This document shows, piece after piece, positions 7,975-16,189 of a stretch of DNA of 64,000 nucleotides. The stretch is from contig NZ_JAUSYC010000001.1 of the NCBI RefSeq assembly GCF_030816485.1, positions 496,001 through 560,000 on the forward strand. Reading direction: 5' to 3'. How positions within the stretch are numbered: the first letter of the stretch is position 1; each line of letters starts with the position of its first letter. The stretch is from Arthrobacter sp. B1I2. GTDB lineage: Bacteria > Actinomycetota > Actinomycetes > Actinomycetales > Micrococcaceae. The position numbers and the translations under genes are program-made. Below the pieces are notes generated by a model. That model was given only the letters and a program-made list of their open reading frames with translations, had not been told where the DNA came from and searched no databases.

Positions 7975-9780
7975 ATGTCCGACCCGTCCGTTCCGACCCC
8001 TCCCAGAATGCCCTCCGCCTGGTGGGCCGACGCCGTCGTCTACCAGATCTATCCCCGGTCCTTTGCCGACGGCAACGGCGATGGAATGGGCGATCTGCGC
8101 GGCGTTACCCAACGGCTTCCCTATCTTGAAAAACTGGGAGTGGACGCCATCTGGCTCTCACCGTTCTACAAGTCCCCGCAGGCAGACGGGGGTTACGACG
8201 TGGCGGACTACCGGCAGGTGGACCCGCTCTTCGGCTCACTGGCGGACTACGACGCCATGTTGCAGGAAGCTCATCGCCGCGGCCTGAAGGTCATTGTGGA
8301 CCTGGTTCCCAACCACACCTCGGACGAGCATGTGTGGTTCCGGGACGCCCTGGCGGCAGCTCCGGGAAGCCCTGAACGGGACCGGTACATCTTCCGGGAG
8401 GGCAAGGACGAGGAACCGGGGTCCGGGGACGGCAGGCGGGCGCCCAACAACTGGAAATCCGTGTTCGGCGGGCCGGCCTGGAGCCGGGTGGCCGAGGCGG
8501 ACGGGTCCCCCGGCCAGTGGTACCTCCACCTTTTCGACACCAAGCAGCCGGACCTGAACTGGGAAAACCTGGAAGTACAGGAGGAAATGCGGTCGGTCCT
8601 GCGCTTCTGGCTGGACCGCGGCGCCGATGGGTTCCGTGTGGATGTTGCCCACGGCCTGGTGAAAGAAGCGGGACTTCCGGATTGGGAAGGCGTGGCTGCG
8701 ATGGTGGAGGGAACCTCCGCTCCGCGCCGCGAGAGCCACCTGCCCGGTGACGCTCCCCATGCCCACACGGATGCTGAGGAACCGCACAGGGCGGTCTCCC
8801 CGATGTATCCGCCGTCGCCATTTTTTGACCAGGACGGAGTTCATGACATCTACCGGGACTGGAACCGCGTCCTGGCCGAATACGGCGGGAACCGGATGAT
8901 GGTGGCCGAGGCCTGGGTGGAACCGGCAGAGCGCCTGGCACGGTACGTCCGTCCCGATGAGATGCAGCAGGCCTTCAACTTCGATTTCCTGCTGGCCGGC
9001 TGGGACGCCGAGCGTATGGCTGACGCCATTGACGCATCCCTGGCAGCGGCAGCATCCGTGGGGGCTCCGTGCACCTGGGTGCTCAGCAACCACGACACGG
9101 TGCGGCACAGCACCCGGTTTGGGCTCACGGATCCCACTACTTTCCCGAAAGGCATTGGCGCCGGAGACGAACAGCCCGACGCAGCCCTGGGCCTTGCCCG
9201 GGCCCGCGCCGCCACACTGGTTGCGCTGGCGCTTCCGGGCTCGGCCTACCTTTACCAGGGCGAGGAGTTGGGTCTTCCGGAGCACACCGCCCTTCCCGAC
9301 GAGGCCAGGCAGGACCCAACATTCTTCCGGACAAACGGTGCCGAGATCGGCCGTGACGGCTGCCGCGTCCCGCTGCCGTGGGCAGGGGACGAACCCGGTT
9401 TCGGTTTTTCCGGAGCACTATCGGGAGAGGCGCCCGGGCCGTGGCTCCCCCAGCCGGAAAGTTTCGGGCCTTTGGCCGCCGACCGGCAGGACGGCGAGGA
9501 TGGCTCCACGCTGGAGCTTTACCGGGCCGCCCTGGCATTCAGGTCATCCCGGCACCTGGGCAGCGGCAGCGTGGAGTGGACCGGCGAGCACGCGCCGGAC
9601 GCCGGGCTGCTGGCGTTCCGGAACGGGGATGTGGTGGTGCTGTCCAACATGGGCTTCGCCTCGGCCCCCGTACCCGACGGCTACGCCGTGGTGCTGTCCA
9701 GCGGCCCCGAACCGGCTGAAGACTGGGCCGGCATGCGGGAGGTTCCCGTGGACTGCACTGTGTACCTGCAGCAGGATTAG
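7975..9780 (+). CDS. alpha-glucosidase (GH13, oligo-1,6-glucosidase type)
   Basis: 601 aa, cytoplasmic (no signal peptide). All four GH13 conserved regions are seen: DLVPNHTSDEH, GADGFRVDVAHGL with nucleophile Asp223, VAEAW with acid/base Glu312, and LSNHDTVRH with the transition-state Asp374. The N-terminal VVYQIYPRSFADGNGDGMGDL is typical of the oligo-1,6-glucosidase/alpha-glucosidase subfamily. Start ATG 7975 is preceded by AGAGGGGAACCAA. It is divergent from the ABC importer with a shared operator, so it probably hydrolyses the imported alpha-glucoside to glucose. Confidence 0.93.
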   Translation: MSDPSVPTPPRMPSAWWADAVVYQIYPRSFADGNGDGMGDLRGVTQRLPYLEKLGVDAIWLSPFYKSPQADGGYDVADYRQVDPLFGSLADYDAMLQEAHRRGLKVIVDLVPNHTSDEHVWFRDALAAAPGSPERDRYIFREGKDEEPGSGDGRRAPNNWKSVFGGPAWSRVAEADGSPGQWYLHLFDTKQPDLNWENLEVQEEMRSVLRFWLDRGADGFRVDVAHGLVKEAGLPDWEGVAAMVEGTSAPRRESHLPGDAPHAHTDAEEPHRAVSPMYPPSPFFDQDGVHDIYRDWNRVLAEYGGNRMMVAEAWVEPAERLARYVRPDEMQQAFNFDFLLAGWDAERMADAIDASLAAAASVGAPCTWVLSNHDTVRHSTRFGLTDPTTFPKGIGAGDEQPDAALGLARARAATLVALALPGSAYLYQGEELGLPEHTALPDEARQDPTFFRTNGAEIGRDGCRVPLPWAGDEPGFGFSGALSGEAPGPWLPQPESFGPLAADRQDGEDGSTLELYRAALAFRSSRHLGSGSVEWTGEHAPDAGLLAFRNGDVVVLSNMGFASAPVPDGYAVVLSSGPEPAEDWAGMREVPVDCTVYLQQD

Positions 9781-9784
9781 CAGG

Positions 9785-10396
9785 TCAGCGGACGCGCTCA
9801 GCCCGGCTGAACCGCGTCCGCGCCCCGGCCCCGATGTGGATGAGGACGGGTATTTCCTTGCCCACAACAGACTGCAGGGCATCCAGGAGCCCGGAGACCT
9901 CCGCTGCAAGCAGATGCGGCGCCACGCCCTGGCGCGGCTGGAGACGCACCTTCAACGCCGGCGAGCCTTTGACGTCATAGGTTGCGACGCTGGAACCGGC
10001 AAGGTCGGGCCGCCCCTCGAGGGCCTGCCTGAGCGCTTGTTCCGCTACCCCGCCGCCAATCCGGATGTCACCGGGAGTGTCCCCGGGATCGTATTCGGCG
10101 GCCAGAAGGTTTGACTTGCCCTTGCCTTGCTGCGCGATCCAGGCAACCATGAGCCCCATCAGTGCCAGCAACGCCAGCGCAGCCACGATCCACAACCAGC
10201 TTTCCGGCCGGCCGGGGAACCGGGTGGAGTCGAAGAGCCGGTTGATGCCGTCCCATACCCCGGCGGACCAGGTGTGCCACCAGGAACCAACGGGAGTAAC
10301 GGTTGCCAGCAGCACCAGCAGGACGCCTGCCCCCAGCAGGAAGAGGCCCAGCACAGTGAGCAGGATGCGGTTGAGCAGTGCCGGGGTGCTGTTCAT
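9785..10396 (-). CDS. AmaP-like membrane protein of the Asp23 envelope-stress cassette
   Basis: 203 aa. Two membrane helices (about residues 10-32 and 66-87) flank a short external loop with SWWHTWSAGVWDGINRL. After them comes a cytoplasmic domain of about 110 aa. This is the architecture of AmaP, the membrane anchor of Asp23 in staphylococci, and Asp23-type genes lie upstream. ATGA overlap with the preceding gene. Convergent with the alpha-glucosidase, with only 4 bp between stop codons and no terminator visible. Confidence 0.75.
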   Translation of the reverse strand: MNSTPALLNRILLTVLGLFLLGAGVLLVLLATVTPVGSWWHTWSAGVWDGINRLFDSTRFPGRPESWLWIVAALALLALMGLMVAWIAQQGKGKSNLLAAEYDPGDTPGDIRIGGGVAEQALRQALEGRPDLAGSSVATYDVKGSPALKVRLQPRQGVAPHLLAAEVSGLLDALQSVVGKEIPVLIHIGAGARTRFSRAERVR

Positions 10397-11031
10397 GCCC
10401 CGATCACCCCTGACGGGGTGACGTTGACGCGGGGAACAGGTGCCGGTTCCAGCAGCATCTGGTCCAGTTCGTCGCGGACGGCTTCAAGCACCCTGTCCTG
10501 GTCTACGGGGACACCGGAGGTGGGCCGCACGTTCACCAGCACCTGCCGCTGGGAGACAACCACCATGACCTGTTCGGGAGTTACGTTGGCAGCGAGCCGG
10601 GCGCGGCGGGCGATCGAGGATGCGATGACCTCGTCGTCCACTACTACGGCCGGAAGCCCCTCCTCCCGTGTACCGGCCAGCAGATGGCGGGCGCGCTTTC
10701 CCGGGAGGATCCCGTTGAGGAGGAAGATCAGACCAACCATGGCGAGCACGGCTCCGATCGCGGCAAGCAGCAGCGGTGGCGTTCCGGCTGGGAGATCCAC
10801 GATGCGCTGTGCCGCCACCTGGGGCTCAATCAGCCACGCCGGCTGCCCCACGGCGTGAACCCCCGATTCGAGGACACCATACGCGGCCAGCACCAGGACA
10901 AGGACGGCGGCAACAACCGACACCACCGCCCGCGGGGAATGGGTTTCGCGGTACACGATCCTGCGCATGTCAGGTCCGTTGCTTCTCCGCGATCCACTGT
11001 TCGCCCGGCGGTCTTCCACCTTGCTGCTCAC
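10393..11031 (-). CDS. membrane protein of the Asp23 cassette (DUF6286-like)
   Basis: 212 aa. A basic N-terminus leads into two hydrophobic helices at about residues 36-55 and 85-107, then a soluble C-terminal domain with VTPEQVMVVVSQRQVLVNVRP. The GTG start overlaps the preceding stop (GTGA) and its own stop overlaps the AmaP-like start (ATGA). I assign it to the DUF6286-type proteins that accompany actinobacterial Asp23 genes on context and topology; there is no catalytic motif. Confidence 0.7.
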   Translation of the reverse strand: MSSKVEDRRANSGSRRSNGPDMRRIVYRETHSPRAVVSVVAAVLVLVLAAYGVLESGVHAVGQPAWLIEPQVAAQRIVDLPAGTPPLLLAAIGAVLAMVGLIFLLNGILPGKRARHLLAGTREEGLPAVVVDDEVIASSIARRARLAANVTPEQVMVVVSQRQVLVNVRPTSGVPVDQDRVLEAVRDELDQMLLEPAPVPRVNVTPSGVIGA

Positions 11032-11408
11032 CGCACCCGCCCTCCTGTGCTGATCCTTGCCCCGCTGATGCGGATGTCCACCCGGCTCAGCCGGGAACCG
11101 CTCAATTCCGAGACTGTGGCCAGGATGCTGGCTTTGGCCCTGACGGTGCGCTCCCAGATGGACCCGCCGAACCCGGCCACTCTTGCAGGGTCCGGTAGGA
11201 CGGACTGCAGAGGCGGGACGCTGACGGGCGCGACAAGGGACAAAGCCAGCAGGCCGTCGTCGTCCGTCCAGTCCGCCCGCACGTCCTGGGCATCGACGCC
11301 CAGCGCCTCGGCCGCAGCCGCCTTGGCGAGGCTTGTCAGGGCCTGGGTGCTGATTCGGTTATGGCCGCTGAGCGCCTGCCCACGCACAACGGGCGCGGGC
11401 GAGCTCAT
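11028..11408 (-). CDS. Asp23/Gls24-like small protein (second copy of cassette)
   Basis: 126 aa, soluble. The pattern of an N-terminal helix (ISTQALTSLAKAAAAEALGV) followed by beta strands and a C-terminal LSRVDIRISGARI resembles the Asp23 fold, and it sits between DUF2273 and the DUF6286-like gene. Both ends overlap neighbours by 4 nt (ATGA at the start, GTGA at the end). A role as a partner of the Asp23 protein is inferred from position; similarity by eye is modest. Confidence 0.65.
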   Translation of the reverse strand: MSSPAPVVRGQALSGHNRISTQALTSLAKAAAAEALGVDAQDVRADWTDDDGLLALSLVAPVSVPPLQSVLPDPARVAGFGGSIWERTVRAKASILATVSELSGSRLSRVDIRISGARISTGGRVR

Positions 11409-11596
11409 GAGGACGAGCGCCGGCCGGTGATGGCCTCGAACACGCCGCGCAGATCCAGCTTCCCTTCGGCGGCACGGCCCAGGAGCGCTCCGATGGCCAT
11501 GAAGAGCAGGGAGACAAGGAAGCCCCAAAGGCCGAACTGCAGGGACATGAATGCCACGAAGGCGCCCATTGCCGTTCCCGCCACGGTGAGGTTCAC
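11405..11596 (-). CDS. DUF2273-type small membrane protein
   Basis: 63 aa with two hydrophobic stretches (residues 4-20 and 21-42) and a C-terminal tail GKLDLRGVFEAITGRRSSS. Very short two-helix proteins of the DUF2273 family regularly lie between Asp23 and AmaP genes in Firmicutes and Actinobacteria. Four-nt overlaps on both sides. It probably belongs to a membrane complex that holds Asp23-type protein. Confidence 0.75.
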   Translation of the reverse strand: MNLTVAGTAMGAFVAFMSLQFGLWGFLVSLLFMAIGALLGRAAEGKLDLRGVFEAITGRRSSS

Positions 11597-12042
11597 AGGA
11601 GTGCCTCCCGCTCGGGGGCAGCCGGCGCGGTTGTCTTGACCGGCGGCGGCACGTAGACGTCCGTGATCTCGACGTTAACCTCGATGACCTGCAGCCCCAC
11701 CAGTTCCTCAACCGCCCGGTAAACGGCCGCGCGGACGTCATTGGCCAGTGCATGGAGTGGGGTCCCGTAACTTGCCACCAAGGTGATATCAACGGCTACC
11801 TGCGTTTCGCCCACTTCGGCGTGGACGCCCGCTGCATGTTCGGAACTTCCGACGGCATCGCGGATGGCGCCCAAGGCACGGGACGGGCCCGAACCAAGGG
11901 AGTAGACGCCGGGAACCGCCCGCGCGGCGATTCCTGCCACCTTTGCCACGGCAGTCTCGGAAATCACCGTCCGGCCCGGACCCGGAGCCGGACTTGTGGC
12001 AGGACGCTTAGGCACCACGGGTTGTGGGTTCTGGTATTCCAT
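11593..12042 (-). CDS. Asp23/Gls24-family envelope stress protein
   Basis: 149 aa. After a Pro-rich N-terminal tail comes the Asp23 domain: TVISETAVAKVAGIAARAVP, GVYSLG, then VAVDITLVASYGTPLHALAND, and LQVIEVNVEITDVYVP near the end, all typical of the family. ATG 12042 follows GGGGGAG; the in-frame extension upstream crosses the levansucrase terminator and is rejected. First gene of a five-gene cassette, separated from levansucrase by that terminator. Asp23 proteins polymerise under the cytoplasmic membrane in firmicutes and respond to cell-envelope stress. Confidence 0.9.
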   Translation of the reverse strand: MEYQNPQPVVPKRPATSPAPGPGRTVISETAVAKVAGIAARAVPGVYSLGSGPSRALGAIRDAVGSSEHAAGVHAEVGETQVAVDITLVASYGTPLHALANDVRAAVYRAVEELVGLQVIEVNVEITDVYVPPPVKTTAPAAPEREALL

Positions 12043-12145
12043 CAGGCACTCCCCCTTCTGTTGTTTCCACCCTATCCCCAGGCTGTGACACATGCGGTGG
12101 AAACCCTGCGGCCCGTCCTCAAAACGATTGGTGTGGCGCCTGGTT

Positions 12146-12190
12146 AAAAGGAACCGGGCGGGGAGCCCAAAGGACTCCCCGCCCGGTTCC
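12146..12190 (-). terminator. intrinsic terminator of the levansucrase gene
   Basis: Perfect 16-bp inverted repeat (12150-12165 with 12175-12190, nine-base loop), G+C-rich, followed on the minus strand by TTTTAA. It lies 30 bp downstream of the levansucrase stop and upstream of the Asp23 gene. Confidence 0.9.
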
Positions 12191-12219
12191 GGTGCCACGT
12201 GAAGCGGCGGTGGTGCGGC

Positions 12220-13812
12220 CTACTTGTAGAGGCCCGCGCCGCCAACCCTGACGTTGGTGGGCAGGTAGCCGAAGGGTCCCAGTCCGTTCCGGCCAAAGCT
12301 CCTGTCAACCTGGGATACGCCATTGCGGAAATTGATCTTTACCGTCGGCGACAGGGATCCGCCGCGGACGCCGTTGACGTTGTCGATGAAGGACTGCACC
12401 AGGCCACCGGGCTGGACGTAGTGCGAATAAGCCTGGAACTGCCGGCCGTTCTGCTTGGCGGAGGGGCTTTCCGGGGCGTTGGCCGGAAGGTTGAGGTCCG
12501 TCGGGGAACCGAGGGCCAGCCCGCTGTTGTTCATGGGCTGGTAGTCCGAGCGGACGCCGTCGCCCACGAAGCCGTAGACGCCGTCGGGCCCGCGCATGCC
12601 GGCCGCGTAGGTGAACTGGTGGCTGATGGTGAACAGGTAGTACTTGTTCTTGCCGCCCTCATTCTGGATGAAGATCTGCGGACGCTCGGTCTGGTCGTTC
12701 ACGCAGTTGGCGGACAGGATGGGCGGCAGGAAGGACCATTTGGTGAGGTCCTTGTTGTCCGCCACGGCCAGGCCCACGTTCGCGGTCTGGTAGTAGGCGC
12801 CACTGCTCTGGACGTCGTTGACGGTCTCTGCGTTGGCGTCTCCCGGCTGGTAGCCGAGGTCCTCACCCTTGCACTGGTACTCGCCGCGGTTGCCGCCGGT
12901 GTTGCCTTCGAACACCATGTAGGTCTTTCCGGGGTGGGCCGGGTCGGCGAAGGTGTAGGGGTCGCGGAACGCGAAGCCCGGGTTCTGCGCCTTGGTCTGG
13001 TACATCTTGCCATCCGGTTCCAGCAGCTTGGTGTGCTGGAACCCGTCGAAGGTGACGCCGTTCTTGTCCGCGTGGATGTTTCCCAGCGCCTTGGCGATGG
13101 CTGCGTCCGGAGCGATCCCGCCGCCGCCGGCGTTCCGCTCGGCCACATCATAGAAGGTGGTGGCCGTGTAGAACACGTTCACGTGGTCGCCCTGCATCAG
13201 GCGGGTGGAGCCGGACCATTCGGTGTTGCCGATGGAGGTGTTGTCCAGGAACAGGTGGCCGCCGTAGTTCCACTTGTCCTTGGCCGGATCCGCGTTGGTT
13301 TTCCGGAAGAAGTAGCCGATTCTGGCGTTCCAGTGGCGCTGGTCGAAGCCGTACCCGGCGTGGCGGTCAGCCACCAGGGAGAAGATGACGTCCCAGCCCT
13401 TGTAGCTGATCTGGTTGGCGTTCTCATCGGTCAAGGACCAGGTGTCCCAGACCCAGACGTCGTCATTCATTGTGGGGAAATCCTCGGGGATTTCCGGCAT
13501 GGTGACGTCCGGGCTCATGGAGTTCGTGCCCGGGGAGACCGAGGAGTCACTCTGCGCCATGACCTGCTTGGCGTCAGCGCGTGTCCACTTGGAGGTGAAG
13601 TCCGACGCCGGGTCGAAAGCCTGCTGGGTGTGTTGCGTGGGCAGGGGGAAGCCTGGGGTGGGGGCCGGCATCTGCTCAACGGCAGGCGGGTCGGAAGGCT
13701 CGTTGGCCTGCGCCGCGGGGACGGCCAGGAAGGCCGAGGCCACAAAGGCTGCGGCCAGCGCTGCGGCGGCAGGGCGCAACCGCAGCAGCCGGTGTTGGGG
13801 GTGCTTGTGCAT
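12220..13812 (-). CDS. secreted levansucrase (GH68)
   Basis: 530 aa. Signal peptide: basic MHKHPQHRLLRLR, hydrophobic core AAAALAAAFVASAFLAV, probable cleavage after AAQA (residue 36). GH68 signatures are all present: VWDTWSL with nucleophile Asp123, EWSGSTRLM, FRDPYTF with transition-state Asp284, and NDQTERPQ with acid/base Glu376. The enzyme splits sucrose and builds levan outside the cell. ATG 13812 is chosen because it starts the signal peptide and follows GAGAAGAG. It has its own terminator and a long leader with hairpins and a LacI-type operator, so sugar control is likely. Confidence 0.95.
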   Translation of the reverse strand: MHKHPQHRLLRLRPAAAALAAAFVASAFLAVPAAQANEPSDPPAVEQMPAPTPGFPLPTQHTQQAFDPASDFTSKWTRADAKQVMAQSDSSVSPGTNSMSPDVTMPEIPEDFPTMNDDVWVWDTWSLTDENANQISYKGWDVIFSLVADRHAGYGFDQRHWNARIGYFFRKTNADPAKDKWNYGGHLFLDNTSIGNTEWSGSTRLMQGDHVNVFYTATTFYDVAERNAGGGGIAPDAAIAKALGNIHADKNGVTFDGFQHTKLLEPDGKMYQTKAQNPGFAFRDPYTFADPAHPGKTYMVFEGNTGGNRGEYQCKGEDLGYQPGDANAETVNDVQSSGAYYQTANVGLAVADNKDLTKWSFLPPILSANCVNDQTERPQIFIQNEGGKNKYYLFTISHQFTYAAGMRGPDGVYGFVGDGVRSDYQPMNNSGLALGSPTDLNLPANAPESPSAKQNGRQFQAYSHYVQPGGLVQSFIDNVNGVRGGSLSPTVKINFRNGVSQVDRSFGRNGLGPFGYLPTNVRVGGAGLYK

Positions 13813-13940
13813 GTCTTGCTCTTCTCGCGGAGTTGTAACTGTTCGTGGAAGACGGGCGTATGCCCATGCCCCCGAAGACAACCGCGCCCCGGCAACACCG
13901 CAGGCGTCATCGGGGACGCCGTTGTGTTTGGGGGGGGAAT

Positions 13941-13961
13941 CAGGGCCTTGGTAAGGCCCTG
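13941..13961 (-). other. leader hairpin 2 of levansucrase
   Basis: CAGGGCCTT and AAGGCCCTG form a perfect 9-bp stem with a three-base loop. On the minus strand it is followed by GATTC and a run of eight C. It lies about 130 nt before the levansucrase start and directly after hairpin 1. No T-run follows, so it is not a classical terminator. Confidence 0.7.
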
Positions 13962-13962
13962 G

Positions 13963-13993
13963 CGGCGAGGGAAAGCATGCTTTCCCTTCGCCG
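13963..13993 (-). other. leader hairpin 1 of levansucrase
   Basis: An almost perfect 31-nt palindrome centred on GCATGC, with 15 pairs and one bulged T at 13988. It lies in the presumed 5' leader of the levansucrase mRNA between the operator at 14071 and the start codon. Confidence 0.75.
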
Positions 13994-13994
13994 G

Positions 13995-14522
13995 GCTCCA
14001 CGCTAAAGGGAGCGCCGGAAGGAGTTCAAACCCTGTTTCGGGAGCAAAAAACGGCTACCGCCGAGTAGGATGCAAGCGCTTACGCAAGCCAACGCGCGCG
14101 CGTGCCACATCGGTTTGGCAATAACCAAATGTTTCATTCCCGGACCAAAATTTTTCCCCACGCGGTTCCAGGGTGTTGCCGTCGTCACCCTGCTGATGGT
14201 GCAGGAGGACCGCGATCATGCTGCCGGAGCGGCGCCAATCGACCGTTCGTCCGGCTCTGGAACGTGTAGTCGACACGCAAAAGCGTGGTCGCTACGCGCG
14301 TTCATGGGCGCAGCGCTTTTATGGGTGTCGCCCGTGAGCAATTGCGTCGGGAGGGAATATCCGCGTCATGATGCAGCAGCGTCATTGCAGCGCCGGCCCG
14401 AGTCACCGGGCGAAGGTAGATGCATGATCCGGGAATATGACAGAGGGGACGTCATGGGATTCCCGCCAAGGGGCGACAATGTGGGCCTATGCGGGTTCAG
14501 CGGCTGAAGTACGGCTTAAAGC
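13995..14522. other. levansucrase upstream region without a convincing gene
   Basis: About 530 bp between the leader hairpins and the tRNA-Phe terminator. It holds the LacI-type operator at 14071 and presumably the levansucrase promoter. The rest shows no coding signal: an open frame on the plus strand (14070-14507) has no ribosome site, no recognisable motif and atypical residues. No repeat or RNA gene was seen. Confidence 0.6.
14071..14084. promoter_or_regulatory. LacI-type operator upstream of levansucrase
   Basis: TGCAAGCGCTTACG shares the core TGCAAGCG with the operator at 7935 and is nearly palindromic. It sits about 260 bp upstream of the levansucrase ATG, at the far side of the hairpin leader, where the promoter is expected. 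The repressor may be the same LacI or a second sucrose regulator outside the window. Confidence 0.6.
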
Positions 14523-14524
14523 AG

Positions 14525-14554
14525 AAAAGCACCAGTTCCGAAGAACTGATGCTT
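14525..14554 (-). terminator. terminator of the tRNA operon
   Basis: 12-bp stem (14527-14538 with 14543-14554) with a TTCG tetraloop on the minus strand, followed by TTTT. It starts 6 nt after the encoded CCA of tRNA-Phe. Confidence 0.9.
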
Positions 14555-14559
14555 CCCAG

Positions 14560-14635
14560 TGGTGGCTCCGACCGGCGTCGATCCGGTGACCTTTCGATTT
14601 TCAGTCGAACGCTCTACCAACTGAGCTACAGAGCC
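14560..14635 (-). tRNA. tRNA-Phe (GAA)
   Basis: 76 nt including an encoded 3' CCA. Acceptor GGCTCTG pairs with CGGAGCC, D-arm GCTCAGTTGGTAGAGC, anticodon loop CTGAAAA giving anticodon GAA, and a complete T-arm. Last gene of a three-tRNA operon. Confidence 0.97.
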
Positions 14636-14683
14636 TAGGTGACTAGTCACCTTGAGAGCTGGAATTTCTTCCAACAATCAGAG

Positions 14684-14757
14684 CGACCCTGACGGGACTT
14701 GAACCCGCGACCTCCGCCGTGACAGGGCGGCGCGCTAACCAACTGCGCTACAGGGCC
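14684..14757 (-). tRNA. tRNA-Asp (GTC)
   Basis: 74 nt without encoded CCA. Acceptor GGCCCTG pairs with CAGGGTC and the discriminator is G, the identity base for Asp. The anticodon loop CTGTCAC gives GTC. Confidence 0.97.
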
Positions 14758-14848
14758 TTGCGTTTCTTGCTTTTGCAGTATCTCTACCGCTTTTTTCAAG
14801 GCTTCCAGCCTACCAGACTTTTTCAGCCTGCTTGACCAGTTCCCTGCG

Positions 14849-14921
14849 TACCCCCAACGGGATTCGAACCCGTGCCGCCGCCGTGAAAGGGCGGTGTCCT
14901 AGGCCGCTAGACGATGGGGGC
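14849..14921 (-). tRNA. tRNA-Glu (TTC)
   Basis: 73 nt without encoded CCA. Acceptor GCCCCCA pairs with TGGGGGT, with discriminator A. The anticodon loop CTTTCAC gives TTC. First gene of the Glu-Asp-Phe operon. Confidence 0.97.
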
Positions 14922-15085
14922 CAGAACCCGTTCGGAACAAAATAAAAGGCGTCAAGCGAGGCTTTCCGTCTTTGTCCTTTGCATCTCTCCGAACTGGACT
15001 CTAAAACTATAGGGCCTCGGCAGGAATTATCCAAAATCGGCGAAAAACCCCGCCGTTTAGCCGCTGCGCAGGTAAAGATGGACGG

Positions 15086-16111
15086 ATGGATGCCGTCGCA
15101 GCGCTCAATGAGATTGCTTTCTGGCTGGAGCGCGGACGCGCCGCCACCTTCAAGGTCCAGGCCTTCCGCAAAGCGGCGGCAGCGATTGGTTCCCTTGGCC
15201 CTGAGGAAGTGGCCAGCCGGGCCCGGACCGGGCGGCTCAAGTCCATGAAGGGAATCGGCGACCGCACTTATGCAGTGATCCGGCAGGCGGTGGACGGGCA
15301 GGTCCCGGATTACCTGGCGGACCTTCGGGAGAAGGGCGCGCAGCCGCTGGCCTCCGATGGGCAGGACATCCGCGAGGCATTGCGGGGCGACCTGCACAGC
15401 CACAGCGAATGGTCCGACGGCGGCTCCCCCATTGAACTGATGGTGGCTGCGGCAGAGGTGCTGGGCCGGGAGTACCTGGCCTTGACCGACCACTCCCCCA
15501 ACCTCACCATCGCCAACGGGCTATCGGCCGAGCGCCTGCTGGACCAGCTGGATGTGGTGGCAGCGATCAACAGCAACGGCGGTGGCATGCGGCTCCTGGC
15601 CGGGATCGAAGTGGACATCCTGGAGTCCGGCCAGCTGGACCAGGAACCGGAACTGCTGGACCGCCTGGACATCGTGGTGGCCAGCGTCCACTCCAAGCTC
15701 CGCGCGGACAGGAAAACCATGACCAGCCGGATGCTCGGCGGCATCCAGGATCCGCACACCAATGTCCTGGGCCACTGCACCGGGCGGCTGGTGGAAGGCT
15801 CACGCGGAACCCGGCCGCCGTCGGAATTCGACGCCAGGGAGGTGTTTGCCGCCTGCGCGGAGCACAACGTGGCCGTGGAAATCAATTCCCGGCCGGAGCG
15901 GCAGGATCCACCCGACGCCCTGATCCAGCTGGCACTGGAGGCAGGCTGCCTGTTCTCGATTGACAGCGACGCCCACGCACCCGGGCAACTGGATTTCCTC
16001 CAGTACGGCGCCGAGCGGGCAGCCCGCAATCACGTGCCGGCCGAAAGGATCATCACCACCTGGCCGGTGGAAAAACTGCTTGCCTGGGCTGGTAAGGGAC
16101 ACAGCAGGTAG
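15086..16111 (+). CDS. PHP-domain phosphoesterase with N-terminal PolX-type helix-hairpin-helix
   Basis: 341 aa. Residues 1-90 look like the N-terminal helical domain of family X polymerases (FKVQAFRKAAAAIGSL, then KGIGDRTYAVI, a helix-hairpin-helix). Residues 100-335 form a PHP domain with metal ligands in DLHSHSEWSDG, LTDHSPN, GIEVDI, ASVHS, HCTG and a final SDAH. The polymerase nucleotidyltransferase core of bacterial PolX is absent. A DNA-repair phosphoesterase role is inferred from domain content. Divergent from the tRNA operon. Confidence 0.85.
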   Translation: MDAVAALNEIAFWLERGRAATFKVQAFRKAAAAIGSLGPEEVASRARTGRLKSMKGIGDRTYAVIRQAVDGQVPDYLADLREKGAQPLASDGQDIREALRGDLHSHSEWSDGGSPIELMVAAAEVLGREYLALTDHSPNLTIANGLSAERLLDQLDVVAAINSNGGGMRLLAGIEVDILESGQLDQEPELLDRLDIVVASVHSKLRADRKTMTSRMLGGIQDPHTNVLGHCTGRLVEGSRGTRPPSEFDAREVFAACAEHNVAVEINSRPERQDPPDALIQLALEAGCLFSIDSDAHAPGQLDFLQYGAERAARNHVPAERIITTWPVEKLLAWAGKGHSR

Positions 16112-16189
16112 AGAACACATCCTGGCCGACGGCAGCGACGTGGCCGATTTCCGCCAGCCCGCCGTCCCTGCCCGCCGTAGATTTGTCTC

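Noticed and set aside
14070..14507. 145-codon open frame upstream of the tRNA-Phe terminator
   Set aside because: No ribosome site, no motif, unusual residue mix, and it overlaps the levansucrase operator region; high GC makes such frames common.
14560..14921. tRNA cluster as an integration site of a mobile element
   Set aside because: No integrase and no repeated tRNA 3' end was seen near it.
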